Shown: positions 9,197 to 17,935 of the stretch, in pieces | How positions within the stretch are numbered: the first letter of the stretch is position 1 | How the letters are laid out: each line of letters opens with the position of its first letter | Origin: Candidatus Methylomirabilota bacterium | GTDB lineage: Bacteria; Methylomirabilota; Methylomirabilia; Rokubacteriales; CSP1-6 | DNA: 37,829 bases | Assembly (NCBI GenBank): GCA_035315345.1 | Contig: DATFYA010000167.1 | Location: 1-37,829 of the forward strand | Direction: 5' to 3' | Translations under genes and position numbers: made by a program | The notes under the pieces: model-generated | The model's database searches: none | What the model was told of the DNA's origin: nothing | The model's input: the letters and a program-made list of their open reading frames with translations, nothing else

Positions 9197-9737
9197 CCGC
9201 GAAGAGCGGCAGGGCTCCGTGGCCCTGCGCCCGCTCGACCGAGAGCAGCCGGCGCTTGGTCGTCGCGCCGCCCCGCGCCGAGAAGCCGCCCAGCTTGCCG
9301 CCGGCGGCCACCACCCGGTGGCACGGCACCACGATCGGAAACGGGTTGCGCCCGAGCGCCTGTCCCACGTCGCGCGCCGCCCCGGGCGCGCCGAGCCGAC
9401 GCGCGATCTCCCCGTAGGAGAGCGTGGTGCCGGGCGGGATGGTACGCGCGACCTCGTACACGCGCTGCTCGAACGGAGCGATGCCGTCCAGGTCGAGCGG
9501 GATCGCCCGAAGCTCGCTCGATTCTCCGCGCAGGAGCGCGCCCATCGCCTCGATCGCCTGCCGCACCTCGGCCGGCGGCGTCGTCTCGCGCGCGCCGGGG
9601 AAGCGCCGGAGCATGCGCGCGCGCATCGCGAGGTGGCTGCCCTCGGGGAGCTGCACCCCCGCGATCCCGCGCGCGCTCCACGCCACGCCGCAGCAGCCGA
9701 TCTCGGTGTCGAAGAGCGCGAAGCCGGTCGGGGTCAC
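9159..9737 (-). CDS. ogt: Methylated-DNA--[protein]-cysteine S-methyltransferase
   Basis: Repairs O6-alkylguanine (and O4-alkylthymine) by irreversible transfer of the alkyl group to its own cysteine. A 192-residue protein: a short N-terminal domain, then the DNA-binding helix (PPGTTLSYGEIARRLGAPGA), the Arg-finger segment ARDVGQALGRNP and the active-site PCHRVV with C139, followed by GGFSARGG. The start is a GTG at 9737 that overlaps the DinB-fold gene stop as GTGA, implying coupling. The C-terminal tail after SVERAQ is longer than usual and overlaps the converging racemase-fold gene. No Ada-type regulatory domain is present, so it is an Ogt-type stand-alone enzyme. Confidence 0.92.
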   Translation of the reverse strand: MTPTGFALFDTEIGCCGVAWSARGIAGVQLPEGSHLAMRARMLRRFPGARETTPPAEVRQAIEAMGALLRGESSELRAIPLDLDGIAPFEQRVYEVARTIPPGTTLSYGEIARRLGAPGAARDVGQALGRNPFPIVVPCHRVVAAGGKLGGFSARGGATTKRRLLSVERAQGHGALPLFAVSPPEADDRSRR

Positions 9738-10195
9738 GCGACCGCCGCCCCGCCGCGCCACTGACGGATCTGCGCCAGGTGCTCGCGATAGTGCCCCGCC
9801 CCCGCGCCCTCGAACGGGGCGACCGCGGCGGCGCCCGGGGCGAAGAAGCGCTCGGGCACCGCCGCCGCCGCGGACACGAACGCGCGGTGCGAGGCCTCCA
9901 GCTCCGCGACCACGTCGGCCGTCTTCACGCCGGTCTTCTGCTCGACGAACCGCGCGTTCCACGCGTCGAAGTCGTCGTAGGCGCCGGCCGGGTACGCCTC
10001 CTCACCCTTCGCGACCCGGCCGAGCGCGGCAATCATCTCGTCGTGCCAGCCGGAGATGTGGATCAGGATCTCGCGCACGCCCCAGCGGCCGAGCCAGACC
10101 CCACGCATCTCGTCGTCCGACAGGCCGTCGATCGACTCGCGCAGCTCCCCGAATGCCTCGTCCGCCTCGCGCAGCAGCCTCGCCTTGTCGCTCAT
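9734..10195 (-). CDS. DinB/ClbS-fold four-helix bundle protein
   Basis: A 153-residue protein of the DinB superfamily. Seen: MSDKARLLREADEAFGELR (helix 1), GRWGVREILIHISGWHDEM (helix 2, with H and H as potential metal ligands), and HYREHLAQIRQWR near the C-terminus, the usual third metal-binding helix. Superfamily members include thiol transferases and the colibactin-resistance protein ClbS; this one cannot be assigned. The ATG at 10195 is preceded by GGGGAGG with 5-nt spacing, which favours this start. The frame is nevertheless open for 381 nt further upstream into a membrane/coiled-coil segment (next entry). It is coupled to the downstream alkyltransferase by a 4-nt overlap. Confidence 0.82.
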   Translation of the reverse strand: MSDKARLLREADEAFGELRESIDGLSDDEMRGVWLGRWGVREILIHISGWHDEMIAALGRVAKGEEAYPAGAYDDFDAWNARFVEQKTGVKTADVVAELEASHRAFVSAAAAVPERFFAPGAAAVAPFEGAGAGHYREHLAQIRQWRGGAAVA

Positions 10196-10576
10196 GGGTG
10201 CCTCCCCGGTGCAGGTGGTCTCGGTTACTGGCCTTGAGACCCCGAGGATGGCCGGTTGTGAAACGCGCGATGCCTTGCGCCGCCAGCGGGATCCCCCCGC
10301 GGGGGGCGCCGTCTCCAGCAGCGCGGACAGCCGCGACAGCACGCTCTGCAGCTCATCGCGCTCGGCGCGCACCCGATCGCCCTCCGCGTGGAGCCGCTTG
10401 ATCTCGGCCTGCAGCTCGTGGAAGCGGATGAGCTGCGTGCCCAGCTCGGTGACCGACGCCGTCCCGGATCGCTCGCGCTCGCGGTCGCGCCGGGTCGAGA
10501 AGAACACGCCGAGCACGCCGGCGGCCAGGAGAGCCACCGAGAGCCCGAACAGCCAGACGATGGGGTCGCGAAGCAC
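10196..10576 (-). CDS. Membrane-anchored coiled-coil ORF, in frame with DinB-fold gene
   Basis: From a GTG at 10576 the frame encodes one transmembrane helix (LFGLSVALLAAGVLGVFF), a basic stop-transfer segment (STRRDRERERS) and a clear coiled coil (ELQAEIKRLHAEGDRVRAER, then ELQSVLSRLSALLE). This reads like a small LapA- or septum-type anchored coiled-coil protein. It has no stop codon of its own: the frame continues through a Ser/Arg-rich stretch into the DinB-fold protein. A CCCCCCGCGGGGGG palindrome (10292-10305) follows the coiled coil; a one-base error in its C or G run would place a stop before the DinB start. So this is either a true TM-coiled coil-DinB fusion or a separate gene obscured by an indel. 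No strong ribosome-binding site is visible. Confidence 0.45.
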
Positions 10577-10607
10577 GCCGGCCAGTGTACCGCGACGGGG
10601 CGGGGCG

Positions 10608-12320
10608 TCAGGCGGGAAGCGTGTAGCGCTGATCGATGGCGGCGCGGATGCGGGCGCGACTGTCCACCGCCGAGGCGTCCGCCGTCGCCTCGATGGCGGC
10701 CACCTCGCGGGCGAGGTCGTCGTTCTTGATGGCGTCCTGGAACCAGCGCGAGTAGTCGCCCCGGCGCAGATGGTGGAGCCAGGTCTCGTCGTCCACCCCC
10801 TCGGCGATCTGGACGAAGAGGCCCAGGTTCTGGGCCCGGAGGTTGAGTCGGTCCCGAGGGCCGCGGAAGTAGAAGCTCCGGTCGGGTCCCAGCTCGCCCT
10901 CGGCGTACTTGCGGACGTGACGCTGGCGCTCGGCCCGCGGCGCCGTGGCCCGGAAGACCAGCGGCGCCGCCTCACCGTGCGGCGGCCAGAAGAGCGCCTC
11001 GCCGGCGCCGAGCGGCGCCGGGTCCCAGCGCGGCGCCGGGCGGTCGGTCGCCGCGCAGAAGCCCCGGATCGCGTCGGCGCCCGAGCCGCCGACCCCGACC
11101 ACCACGCGCACGCTCTCGAGCACGGCGGCCGCGACGTGCTCGGGGTGCACGGTGATCAGGATGACCCCGGTGAGCGCCCGGGGCAGCGTCAGCGAGGCCG
11201 GATTCCAGGTCGGCGGCAGCAGGTGATGGGCCTCGTCGATCACCAGCCAGTGCGGCCGCCCCACGCGCGCCCGCTGCTCCTGCAGGCGCGGCAGCAGCGC
11301 GTCGAAGAACGCGGGCCGGTCCTTGAGCGGCACGCCCAGCAGGTTCACCACCGCATGGCGGGCCGGCGCGTCCAGGACGTCGAGGATCTCCGGCGGGCTC
11401 GGCGCACGCTCCTGATCGCCGAGGACGATCGCGCCGGGCAGCGAGGCGTAGTCGCCCTCGGGATCGACGACGCAGATCTGGTAGCCGGCCGCCATCAGCG
11501 GCTCCATCATGGCGCTGGTCAGCGTGGACTTGCCGCTGCCCGACGGCCCCGCGATCAGCACGCTGTCGCCCTGGGGCCGGACGGAGACGGCGGCGCCCTC
11601 CGCGGTCGTGCCGAGCGGGATCGCGCGGCGGATCAGCCGCGACTCCAGCTCCGCGAGATCGTCGCGGACCAGGTGGTCGACGATCTCGACGACGCCGGCG
11701 CCGTGATCGGCCGCGGTCACCCAGTCCGCCTTCTCCTTCAGCATCGGCAGGGCGTTGGAAACCGCGACCGCGCACTCGCACACGCCGAGGAACGCGTGGT
11801 CGTTCTCGGCGTCGCCGATGCCGACGCAGTTGTGCGGCGAGATCTTCAGCTCGTCGAGCGCGGCGAGGAGCCCGCTCGCCTTGTTGACGCCCGAGGGCAG
11901 CACCATCACCGCGCCCTTGTTGAAGATGACCTGCAGCTCGAGGCCGAGGGTGCGGATGGCCTCGAGCACGGTGGTGTCCCACGGCTGCCAGGTCGACACG
12001 ATCACCCGGCCGGCGGCCAGCGGCGTGACCCCCGCGCCGCGCAGGGTGTCCACCAGCGCGGCCGGCACCGGCGCAGCCAGATCGCGCGTCTCGCGCGCGT
12101 CCGGGTGATACAGCACCGCGCCGTTCTCGGCGACGATTCGCGTGAAGAGCGACGCGCCCGGGAACACCGCGAGCAGATCGTCGAGCTGCCGTCCGGTGAC
12201 GAGCACGAGCTTGCGCCCGGTCTCGCCCAGCCGTTGCAGGGCGGCCAGCGTGGGCTCGTCGACGCGGCCGTCGCGAGCCAGGGTCCCGTCGTAGTCCGCG
12301 GCCAGTATGTGATAGCGCAT
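10608..12320 (-). CDS. HAD phosphatase fused to P-loop ATPase
   Basis: A 570-residue two-enzyme fusion. Residues 1-220 are a Cof/HAD-IIB hydrolase: D9 and D11 in AADYDGTLA, T42 in LVTGR, K147 in GVNKASGL, and D170/D174 in GIGDAENDHAF. Residues 235-450 are an ATPase of the HerA/VirB4 (DUF87) kind: Walker A GPSGSGKST (258-266) and Walker B WLVIDEAHH (D362-E363). The tail (ETWLHHLRRGDYSRWF, DAIKNDDLA) is a separate conserved helical segment. All catalytic motifs of both halves look intact. A function linking sugar-phosphate or nucleotide dephosphorylation to an ATPase is not known to me. No Shine-Dalgarno precedes the ATG; a 15-bp palindrome lies 7 nt upstream. Confidence 0.85.
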   Translation of the reverse strand: MRYHILAADYDGTLARDGRVDEPTLAALQRLGETGRKLVLVTGRQLDDLLAVFPGASLFTRIVAENGAVLYHPDARETRDLAAPVPAALVDTLRGAGVTPLAAGRVIVSTWQPWDTTVLEAIRTLGLELQVIFNKGAVMVLPSGVNKASGLLAALDELKISPHNCVGIGDAENDHAFLGVCECAVAVSNALPMLKEKADWVTAADHGAGVVEIVDHLVRDDLAELESRLIRRAIPLGTTAEGAAVSVRPQGDSVLIAGPSGSGKSTLTSAMMEPLMAAGYQICVVDPEGDYASLPGAIVLGDQERAPSPPEILDVLDAPARHAVVNLLGVPLKDRPAFFDALLPRLQEQRARVGRPHWLVIDEAHHLLPPTWNPASLTLPRALTGVILITVHPEHVAAAVLESVRVVVGVGGSGADAIRGFCAATDRPAPRWDPAPLGAGEALFWPPHGEAAPLVFRATAPRAERQRHVRKYAEGELGPDRSFYFRGPRDRLNLRAQNLGLFVQIAEGVDDETWLHHLRRGDYSRWFQDAIKNDDLAREVAAIEATADASAVDSRARIRAAIDQRYTLPA

Positions 12321-12326
12321 GTCGAC

Positions 12327-12341
12327 CGGTAAGGCTTACCG
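12327..12341. promoter_or_regulatory. Operator-like palindrome upstream of HAD-ATPase gene
   Basis: CGGTAAGGCTTACCG is a perfect palindrome around one central base, with 7-bp arms. It ends 7 nt before the HAD-ATPase ATG in the 137-bp divergent gap with ald, where it could bind a dimeric repressor or fold over the ribosome-binding region. Confidence 0.45.
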
Positions 12342-12409
12342 CGTAACAGTTCCCTCCCACGGGTCGCACCGAGCGCAAGTGATCCCGGCGCGGCGCGCGG
12401 CTTTTCCCA

Positions 12410-12432
12410 CGCAAAGGCCTGTCGCAAAGGCC
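12410..12432. promoter_or_regulatory. Direct repeat upstream of alanine dehydrogenase
   Basis: CGCAAAGGCC occurs twice (12410-12419 and 12423-12432) with a 13-bp period, 26 nt before the ald GTG. Tandem half-sites of this kind suit binding of a regulator such as an Lrp/AsnC protein, which often controls ald; this link is inference. Confidence 0.35.
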
Positions 12433-12457
12433 ATGCCACGGATGGTACCCTCCAGGC

Positions 12458-13573
12458 GTGATCATCGGGGTGCCACGCGAGATCAAGCCGGGCGAGCAGC
12501 GCGTCGCGCTGACGCCGCCGGGCGCGCGCGCGCTCCGGGAGCACGGCCACCGCGTGCTGATCGAGCGCGGCGGCGGGCTCGGCAGCAGCATTCGCGACGA
12601 GGAGTACACGCGCGAGGGCGCCGAGCTCGGGTCCGCCGACGAGGTGTGGGCCCGCGCCGAGCTGGTGCTGAAGGTGAAGGAGCCGGTGTCCGAGGAGTAC
12701 GGCCGCCTGCGCGCGGGCCAGATCCTGTTCACCTACCTCCATCTTGCGGCGGTGCCGGAGCTGGCGCGCGTGCTCCGGCAGGCCGGCGGCGTCGCCATCG
12801 CCTACGAGACGGTGCAGCGGCCGGACGGAAGCCTGCCGCTGCTGGCCCCGATGAGCGAGGTCGCGGGGCGGCTCTCGGTGCAGGAGGGCGCGGCCTATCT
12901 CACGCGGGCTCGCGGCGGCCGCGGCATCCTCCTCGCGGGCGTGCCGGGCGTGCCGCCCGGCAACATCGTGGTGCTGGGCGCGGGCACGGTCGGGGTCAGC
13001 GCCGCGCGCATCGCGCTCGGCCTCGGGGCCGACGTCTCGATCCTCGATATCAATCTCGACCGCCTCCGCGCGGTGGACGATCTCTTCAACGGCCGTGTGA
13101 TCACGATCATGTCCAACAGCTTCAACATCGACCAGGTGCTGCGCCGCGCCGACCTGCTGGTGGGCGCGGTGCTGGTCACCGGCGCGCGCGCCCCGGTGCT
13201 GGTCACCAAGGAGATGGTGGCCTCCATGAAGGAGGGCTCGGTGATCGTGGATGTGGCGGTGGACCAGGGCGGCAGCGTCGAGACGATCCACGCCACCACG
13301 CTGCTCGACCCGACCTACGTCGTCTCCGGCGTGGTCCACTACGGCGTGGCGAACATGCCCGCGCTCGTGCCCCGCACCTCCACCTTCGCGCTGACCAACG
13401 CGACCCTGCCCTACGTGCTGGACCTGGCCGGCCACGGCCTGGTGGACGCGGTCCGCCGCAACGCCCCGCTCGGCCGCGGCGTCAACGTCTGGCACGGCGA
13501 GGTCGTGCACTCCGCGGTCGCGGAGGCGCTGGGCGTCACCGCGACGCCGCTGGAGAAGCTGCTCGGCGCCTAG
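12458..13573 (+). CDS. ald: Alanine dehydrogenase
   Basis: NAD-dependent reversible oxidative deamination of L-alanine to pyruvate and ammonia. The 371-residue length is exactly typical. Seen: [20 protein letters not shown], the catalytic pair K74 (LKVKEP) and H95 (FTYLHLA), the Rossmann [14 protein letters not shown] followed by LDIN for NAD, and [13 protein letters not shown] with the catalytic Asp. The start is GTG at 12458, which encodes the invariant MIIGVP N-terminus; only a weak Shine-Dalgarno is seen. Divergent from the HAD-ATPase gene, with operator-like repeats between them. Together with malic enzyme it provides a route from malate through pyruvate to alanine, though the genes are far apart. 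Confidence 0.97.
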   Translation: MIIGVPREIKPGEQRVALTPPGARALREHGHRVLIERGGGLGSSIRDEEYTREGAELGSADEVWARAELVLKVKEPVSEEYGRLRAGQILFTYLHLAAVPELARVLRQAGGVAIAYETVQRPDGSLPLLAPMSEVAGRLSVQEGAAYLTRARGGRGILLAGVPGVPPGNIVVLGAGTVGVSAARIALGLGADVSILDINLDRLRAVDDLFNGRVITIMSNSFNIDQVLRRADLLVGAVLVTGARAPVLVTKEMVASMKEGSVIVDVAVDQGGSVETIHATTLLDPTYVVSGVVHYGVANMPALVPRTSTFALTNATLPYVLDLAGHGLVDAVRRNAPLGRGVNVWHGEVVHSAVAEALGVTATPLEKLLGA

Positions 13574-13615
13574 GAGCGATCGAGTGTCCGCCGACGACGC
13601 AGCCGGGCGCGCCGG

Positions 13616-14386
13616 TTGAACCTGGTCTTCGCCTCCGGATTCCTGTTCCCGCAGCGCCTTCTCCGCCACGACTACTTCCGGGGCGTGCGCGCCGTGTTCC
13701 CGGGCGCGTGCTTCCCGCGGGTGCCGCTCACCGGCTCCATCGACGCCCGCGCGCGGGCGCTGGCCGACGAGATCGCCCGCTTCCGCTTCCCGGATCCGGA
13801 CGGCCCCATCCACGTAGTCGGGCACAGCATGGGCGGCCTCGACGCCCGCTATCTCCTCGACCGGAATCTCTCCGGCCTGGGCGGCCGCATCGCCTCGCTC
13901 TCCACCATCGGCACGCCGCATCGGGGCAGCCCGATCGCCGACTTCCTCGTGGGCCCCGAGCCGGATCGGCGCTCGGTGCGCCGGCGGCTCTACGGCTCAC
14001 TCCGCCGGGCCATGAGCGTGCTCGGCCTGCGCAGCGGCGCGATGGACAACCTCACCAGCGGGTTCGCGCGCCGCTTCAACGAGGCGCATCCGGGCACCGG
14101 CGGCGTTCCGTGCTACTGCTACGCGGGCGTGGGCGCGGAGGCGTACCTGCTTCGCGTGACGTCGGGCTACATCCGCGACGTGGGCCGATCGCCCGAGGAG
14201 CGCGACAACGACGGGCTCGTGACCGTCGCGTCCGCGGCCTGGAAGCCGCTGGCCGAGCCGCCGTGGCCGACGGATCACCTCGGCGAGGTCGGCCACAGCC
14301 TGGTGCCGCCGCGCTTCGCCTCCTGCTTTCCCCACCTCGAGGCGCTGCGCCGGGTCGTCCGGCGCGCCGCAGGCGAGCCCGGCTAG
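13616..14386 (+). CDS. Lipase/esterase, alpha/beta hydrolase fold
   Basis: A 256-residue lipase-like enzyme. Seen: nucleophile elbow VVGHSMGGLDARYL (S71), the STIGTPHRGSPIADF segment typical of triacylglycerol lipases, the acid in RDNDGLVTVASA (D199), and the histidine in DHLGEVGHS (H221, matching the NHLDEV position of family I lipases). It acts on acyl esters; no signal peptide is visible, so it is probably cytoplasmic or uses another route. The only in-frame start is a TTG at 13616, 42 nt after the ald stop, with no Shine-Dalgarno; a short non-canonical start makes the true N-terminus uncertain. Its stop overlaps that of the convergent patatin gene by 4 bp. Confidence 0.88.
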   Translation: MNLVFASGFLFPQRLLRHDYFRGVRAVFPGACFPRVPLTGSIDARARALADEIARFRFPDPDGPIHVVGHSMGGLDARYLLDRNLSGLGGRIASLSTIGTPHRGSPIADFLVGPEPDRRSVRRRLYGSLRRAMSVLGLRSGAMDNLTSGFARRFNEAHPGTGGVPCYCYAGVGAEAYLLRVTSGYIRDVGRSPEERDNDGLVTVASAAWKPLAEPPWPTDHLGEVGHSLVPPRFASCFPHLEALRRVVRRAAGEPG

Positions 14387-17300
14387 GGTCGCGGCGCGCC
14401 GGCGTGGCGCACCAGGTCGTCCAGGGAGCGGCCGGTGAATCCGGCGCCGAGGCGCGTGATCGCGTGCAGGCCGAGCATGCGATAGCTCTCGAACTGCGAC
14501 TCGGTGAAGAACTGGTCCACCGTCGACTCGTGCGGGAACTGGTCGTTGGCCCGCGCGTACTCGTAGACGTCGGGCGGCTCGGTGCCGTAGTAGGCGGTCT
14601 TGAGGTAGAGCAGCCAGCCGTCGCGGGCGTCACGGGCCGCCGGATCGTCCGTCGGGGGCGGGTCGACCAGCGAGTAGCGGATGCGTCCGACCGCCCAGTA
14701 GAGCCCGCGGGCCAGCGTCGCCAGGTCGGCCGAGCGGGGATAGATCGAGATGCCGCCCGGGAAGTCGATGGGGATCCCGAGATCGGCGCGGATCTTCCGG
14801 ATTGACCCGCCGAGGTCGTTCAGGTCGCAGTGGGCGTCGCAGCTGCCGTCGCTCACCACGATGAGGTGGCAGCGACGCAGCACCATCTCGTAGAGCCCGA
14901 GGTTGTCGAAGTGCCCGCCGTCCGACAGGTAGACGTAGGGCGAGGTGCGCTCGGTCAGCCCGAAGGCCTCGGCCACGATCGGCCGGACCGGGAAGCGCGG
15001 GTTCGCGAGGTAGAAGGTGTCGTGGCCGGCCGGACCGGGATTGCCCAGCCACCAGCCCAGCCGCGCGTTGAAGATCGTCATCATGAAGGTGACGAGCGGC
15101 GAGGAGTGATAGCCCATGTTGGGGCTGGCGGCCGCGCCCGAGATGGTGATGGCGGTGCCGAGCGAGATGCCGTCGGCGCCACCGTAGCGGCTGTGGGGCA
15201 CGTCGGGATTCGAGCGCGTCCGGCGATAGCCGCCCTCCTCGCCCACCGCGAGGCTGCCCGCGTGCAGCGGCGACGCGGTGAAGCTGTGCGCCTTGCGCTC
15301 CTGCCAGGCCAGCCGGTCGCCGTGCACGAGATTGAGCGCCATGTTGACGACGTGAAAGAGCGAGCGGCGGCCGCCCGTGGCAGGCGCCGACGACGTGGGG
15401 GGCGGCCGGTTGGGCCAGAGATCCGCCATCTGGATGTTGTCGCGCTCATCGAAGCCGGTGAACGGATTCCGCTGCGGCTCGCCGTTGGACGCGCCGAGAT
15501 AGGCGCGGATCAGGCGGGCGCGGTACATCGCGTGCAGCGAGAACTGGTTGGTGTTCACGAGCAGCGCGATCACGCAGCCGAGCAGCGCCAGCGCCACCCC
15601 CACCGCCAGCACCAGCCACGGCGGCGAGGTCAGCAGCACGGCCACGTGACCGCTCGGCTCGAGGCCCAGGAACGGCCACTGCGGCGCGGGCGGAGCCGGC
15701 GGCCTGGCCACCGCGACACCCTGCAGGGCGCCGAGCACCGCGCTGGTGAGCCACGAGGTGGCCAGCAGCAGCACCGCCGCGAACACGCCGGCCGCCGCGG
15801 GCAGGATCAGCCGCTTGAGCCGGGACGGCAGACCGGTGCCGGCGGACCCCGACCCGGCGGCCGACCTGGCGCTCCAGCCGCCGAGCACCGTGATGAGGCC
15901 GGAGACGCCGCCGACCGACGCGAGGAGCCAGCGCGCGACCTGGCCGGAGAGCAGCATGGGGCCGTAGATGACCAGCACGCTCAGCGTGAGCCACACGACG
16001 CCGATGAGCAGCATCCACGACCCGCAGCGGGCCCACCACTCACGATCCTCATCCTCGGTCCAGCGGCTGATGAGGCCGACCAGCAGGGTGGCGGCGAGCA
16101 GGAAGGCGCTCAGGAACACGCCGAGCGCCAGGCAGGTGTAGAGCATCAGGAAGCCGTCGAGGTGCGGGAAGAAGACGTTGGCGAGGATCCAGGCCAGATA
16201 GCCCGCGGCGACGCCCGCGATGATGACGATCGCCAGCTCGACGAAGAACGCCGCCACGCGCTTGAGCAGCGGGCCCTCGGCGCGCCGCCCCGCGCCCCAC
16301 GGCGTCCGCAGCCAGATGGTGTAGCCGGCCCAGGCGATCAGGTGAACCACCAGGGCCAGGCCCACGAAGTGCTGCCACTGCCGCGTGGGCCACCACGCCC
16401 AGTAGAGCGTGAGGCACAGCACCGAGATCAGCAGCGGGGCCAGGCACCGCACGAGGAAGCGGTTCTGGTCGCGCAGCGCGGTCGTGCTGCTGGGGATGCT
16501 CGCCCCGATGTAGGCCACCGCCCACGCCAGCGCGAGCGCGCCCACCGCGAGCAGCATGCGGCCACCCACCGTGCTGGCCGCGGGGGAGCCGGGCGCGGAG
16601 TGGGCCAGCGCCAGGTAGAGCCGCGGCACGATCAGGCCGGCCGCGAGGAGGGGGAGCACCACGGACCAGACGAGGAACAGATTCCGCATGATGGTGCCGA
16701 GCAGCGTCCACGTGTCGGCGGAGAGCAGCCCGGCGCGCGGCGCCAGGTAGTTGCTGTAGTCGCGCAGGTGCGCGATCGGCGTGGCTTCCGGGCCGAGCTT
16801 CCTCGTCCCGTCGATCGCCCCCAGCCGGTCGCAGACCGCCGGCACGTCGTTGCCGGACCGGTGCAGCCACGCGGTGAGCCAGCCGCCGATGTAGCCGCCC
16901 CCCGACACCGTGGACAGATAGTGGAACTGGGGCAGCATGCGGAGTCGGGCGAGCCCCTGCAGGATGCCGAGCGCGAAGGTGGCGCTGCGGATGCCGCCGC
17001 CCGAGAGGCACAGCGCCGCGCGCTTCTCGCCGAGCCCGTGGATGGCCTCGTAGAGCCCGGCGAGCCCGCGCCCGGCCGCGGGGTCGAGCGGGCCGTGGAT
17101 GTGCTCGTACTCCTCGGCGAGCACCTGCTCCAGCCCCAGGCTCGGCGCGGTCGAGACCCGCGCGGCCAGCCGCTGATCGCGCGTGGCCCGGAACTCGTCG
17201 TGGGCCAGGAGATGCAGCAGGAGCTGCAGCAGGACCGCGGCCATCAGGGGAGGGCCGGCCCAGGCGAGCAGGCGCACGTCCACCAGGCCACCCAGCGCGG

Positions 17301-17826
17301 CCACGCCGGCCACGCCGTACGCGAGCCCGGTGGCCGCGCGCACGAGCCCGCGCCAGCCGCCCGAGAGATGATCCGGGCGGAAGAGGAACACGAACGTGAC
17401 GAAGACGATGCCGAGGAGGCTCCACTTCGCGAGCGCGGCCCAGCGGACGAACGGGACCGGATCGGGCAGCGGCAGCTCCTGGAGGATCGCCAGGTTCTCG
17501 ACCACGTCGGCGATGCCGGCCAGGCCCGCGAGGATCGCCACGCCGGGATTGAGCGCGAGGCCGGTCGCCCCCCACAGCGCCACGTAGGTGACGATCAGCG
17601 CGAAGTCGACCAGCGTCTGATCGTGCATCTGCGCACGCACCGGCGAGCCGACGTCGCCCAGGATCGCGTCCACATCGCGCGGCGGGCACACCTCGACCGC
17701 GAGCGTGATGTCGCGGATGCCGCAGGCGGTGCGGGCTTCTCCTCCGGGCCGGAAGGCGTGCGTCGCGACGCTGGCGACGATCACCGCGAGGACGAGCAGC
17801 ACGTAGGTGCGCCGTCGGAAGCTCAT
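14383..17826 (-). CDS. Giant patatin-like phospholipase with multi-TM insertion
   Basis: An 1147-residue membrane phospholipase-like protein. An N-terminal block with about five hydrophobic helices (residues 8-215) precedes the patatin start: oxyanion loop LSGGGIRSATF (276-284) and nucleophile STVSGGGYIGGW (S308). After DYSNYLAPRAGLLSADTWT come about ten more transmembrane helices (about 380-790). The patatin fold resumes with NQFSLHAMYRARLIRAYLGAS and ends with the catalytic Asp in LSDGGHFDNLGLYEM (D969). The Ser-Asp dyad is thus separated by about 660 residues, with the lipase core interrupted by a membrane module. The same architecture exists in other bacteria; its substrate is unknown. 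The ATG at 17826 begins MSFRRR followed directly by a hydrophobic helix. Confidence 0.9.
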   Translation of the reverse strand: MSFRRRTYVLLVLAVIVASVATHAFRPGGEARTACGIRDITLAVEVCPPRDVDAILGDVGSPVRAQMHDQTLVDFALIVTYVALWGATGLALNPGVAILAGLAGIADVVENLAILQELPLPDPVPFVRWAALAKWSLLGIVFVTFVFLFRPDHLSGGWRGLVRAATGLAYGVAGVAALGGLVDVRLLAWAGPPLMAAVLLQLLLHLLAHDEFRATRDQRLAARVSTAPSLGLEQVLAEEYEHIHGPLDPAAGRGLAGLYEAIHGLGEKRAALCLSGGGIRSATFALGILQGLARLRMLPQFHYLSTVSGGGYIGGWLTAWLHRSGNDVPAVCDRLGAIDGTRKLGPEATPIAHLRDYSNYLAPRAGLLSADTWTLLGTIMRNLFLVWSVVLPLLAAGLIVPRLYLALAHSAPGSPAASTVGGRMLLAVGALALAWAVAYIGASIPSSTTALRDQNRFLVRCLAPLLISVLCLTLYWAWWPTRQWQHFVGLALVVHLIAWAGYTIWLRTPWGAGRRAEGPLLKRVAAFFVELAIVIIAGVAAGYLAWILANVFFPHLDGFLMLYTCLALGVFLSAFLLAATLLVGLISRWTEDEDREWWARCGSWMLLIGVVWLTLSVLVIYGPMLLSGQVARWLLASVGGVSGLITVLGGWSARSAAGSGSAGTGLPSRLKRLILPAAAGVFAAVLLLATSWLTSAVLGALQGVAVARPPAPPAPQWPFLGLEPSGHVAVLLTSPPWLVLAVGVALALLGCVIALLVNTNQFSLHAMYRARLIRAYLGASNGEPQRNPFTGFDERDNIQMADLWPNRPPPTSSAPATGGRRSLFHVVNMALNLVHGDRLAWQERKAHSFTASPLHAGSLAVGEEGGYRRTRSNPDVPHSRYGGADGISLGTAITISGAAASPNMGYHSSPLVTFMMTIFNARLGWWLGNPGPAGHDTFYLANPRFPVRPIVAEAFGLTERTSPYVYLSDGGHFDNLGLYEMVLRRCHLIVVSDGSCDAHCDLNDLGGSIRKIRADLGIPIDFPGGISIYPRSADLATLARGLYWAVGRIRYSLVDPPPTDDPAARDARDGWLLYLKTAYYGTEPPDVYEYARANDQFPHESTVDQFFTESQFESYRMLGLHAITRLGAGFTGRSLDDLVRHAGAPRP

Positions 17827-17837
17827 GGTGCTCGACT

Positions 17838-17867
17838 ACCGTATGCTCGGCGCGTTCCCTGCGTCAA
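17838..17867 (-). promoter_or_regulatory. Possible promoter for patatin gene
   Basis: On the minus strand TTGACG (17867-17862) and TACGGT (17843-17838) are 18 nt apart. The -10 lies only 11 nt before the ATG, so the mRNA would be almost leaderless. Weak evidence. Confidence 0.3.
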
Positions 17868-17890
17868 CCTTATCGTGTGCCTACCGCGCA

Positions 17891-17908
17891 GGTTGGCGTG
17901 TGCCAACC
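17891..17908. promoter_or_regulatory. Inverted repeat in patatin/START divergent region
   Basis: GGTTGGC-GTGT-GCCAACC is a perfect 7-bp inverted repeat with a 4-nt spacer, 28 nt before the START-domain ATG. It could be an operator for the plus-strand gene or a 5' leader hairpin. Confidence 0.4.
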
Positions 17909-17935
17909 CGCCCGGCTCGTGCGAAGCTACGAGGC

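Noticed and set aside
12002-13921. 639-codon minus-strand frame across ald and the lipase gene
   Set aside because: It is low in hydrophobic structure and antisense to clear enzyme motifs.
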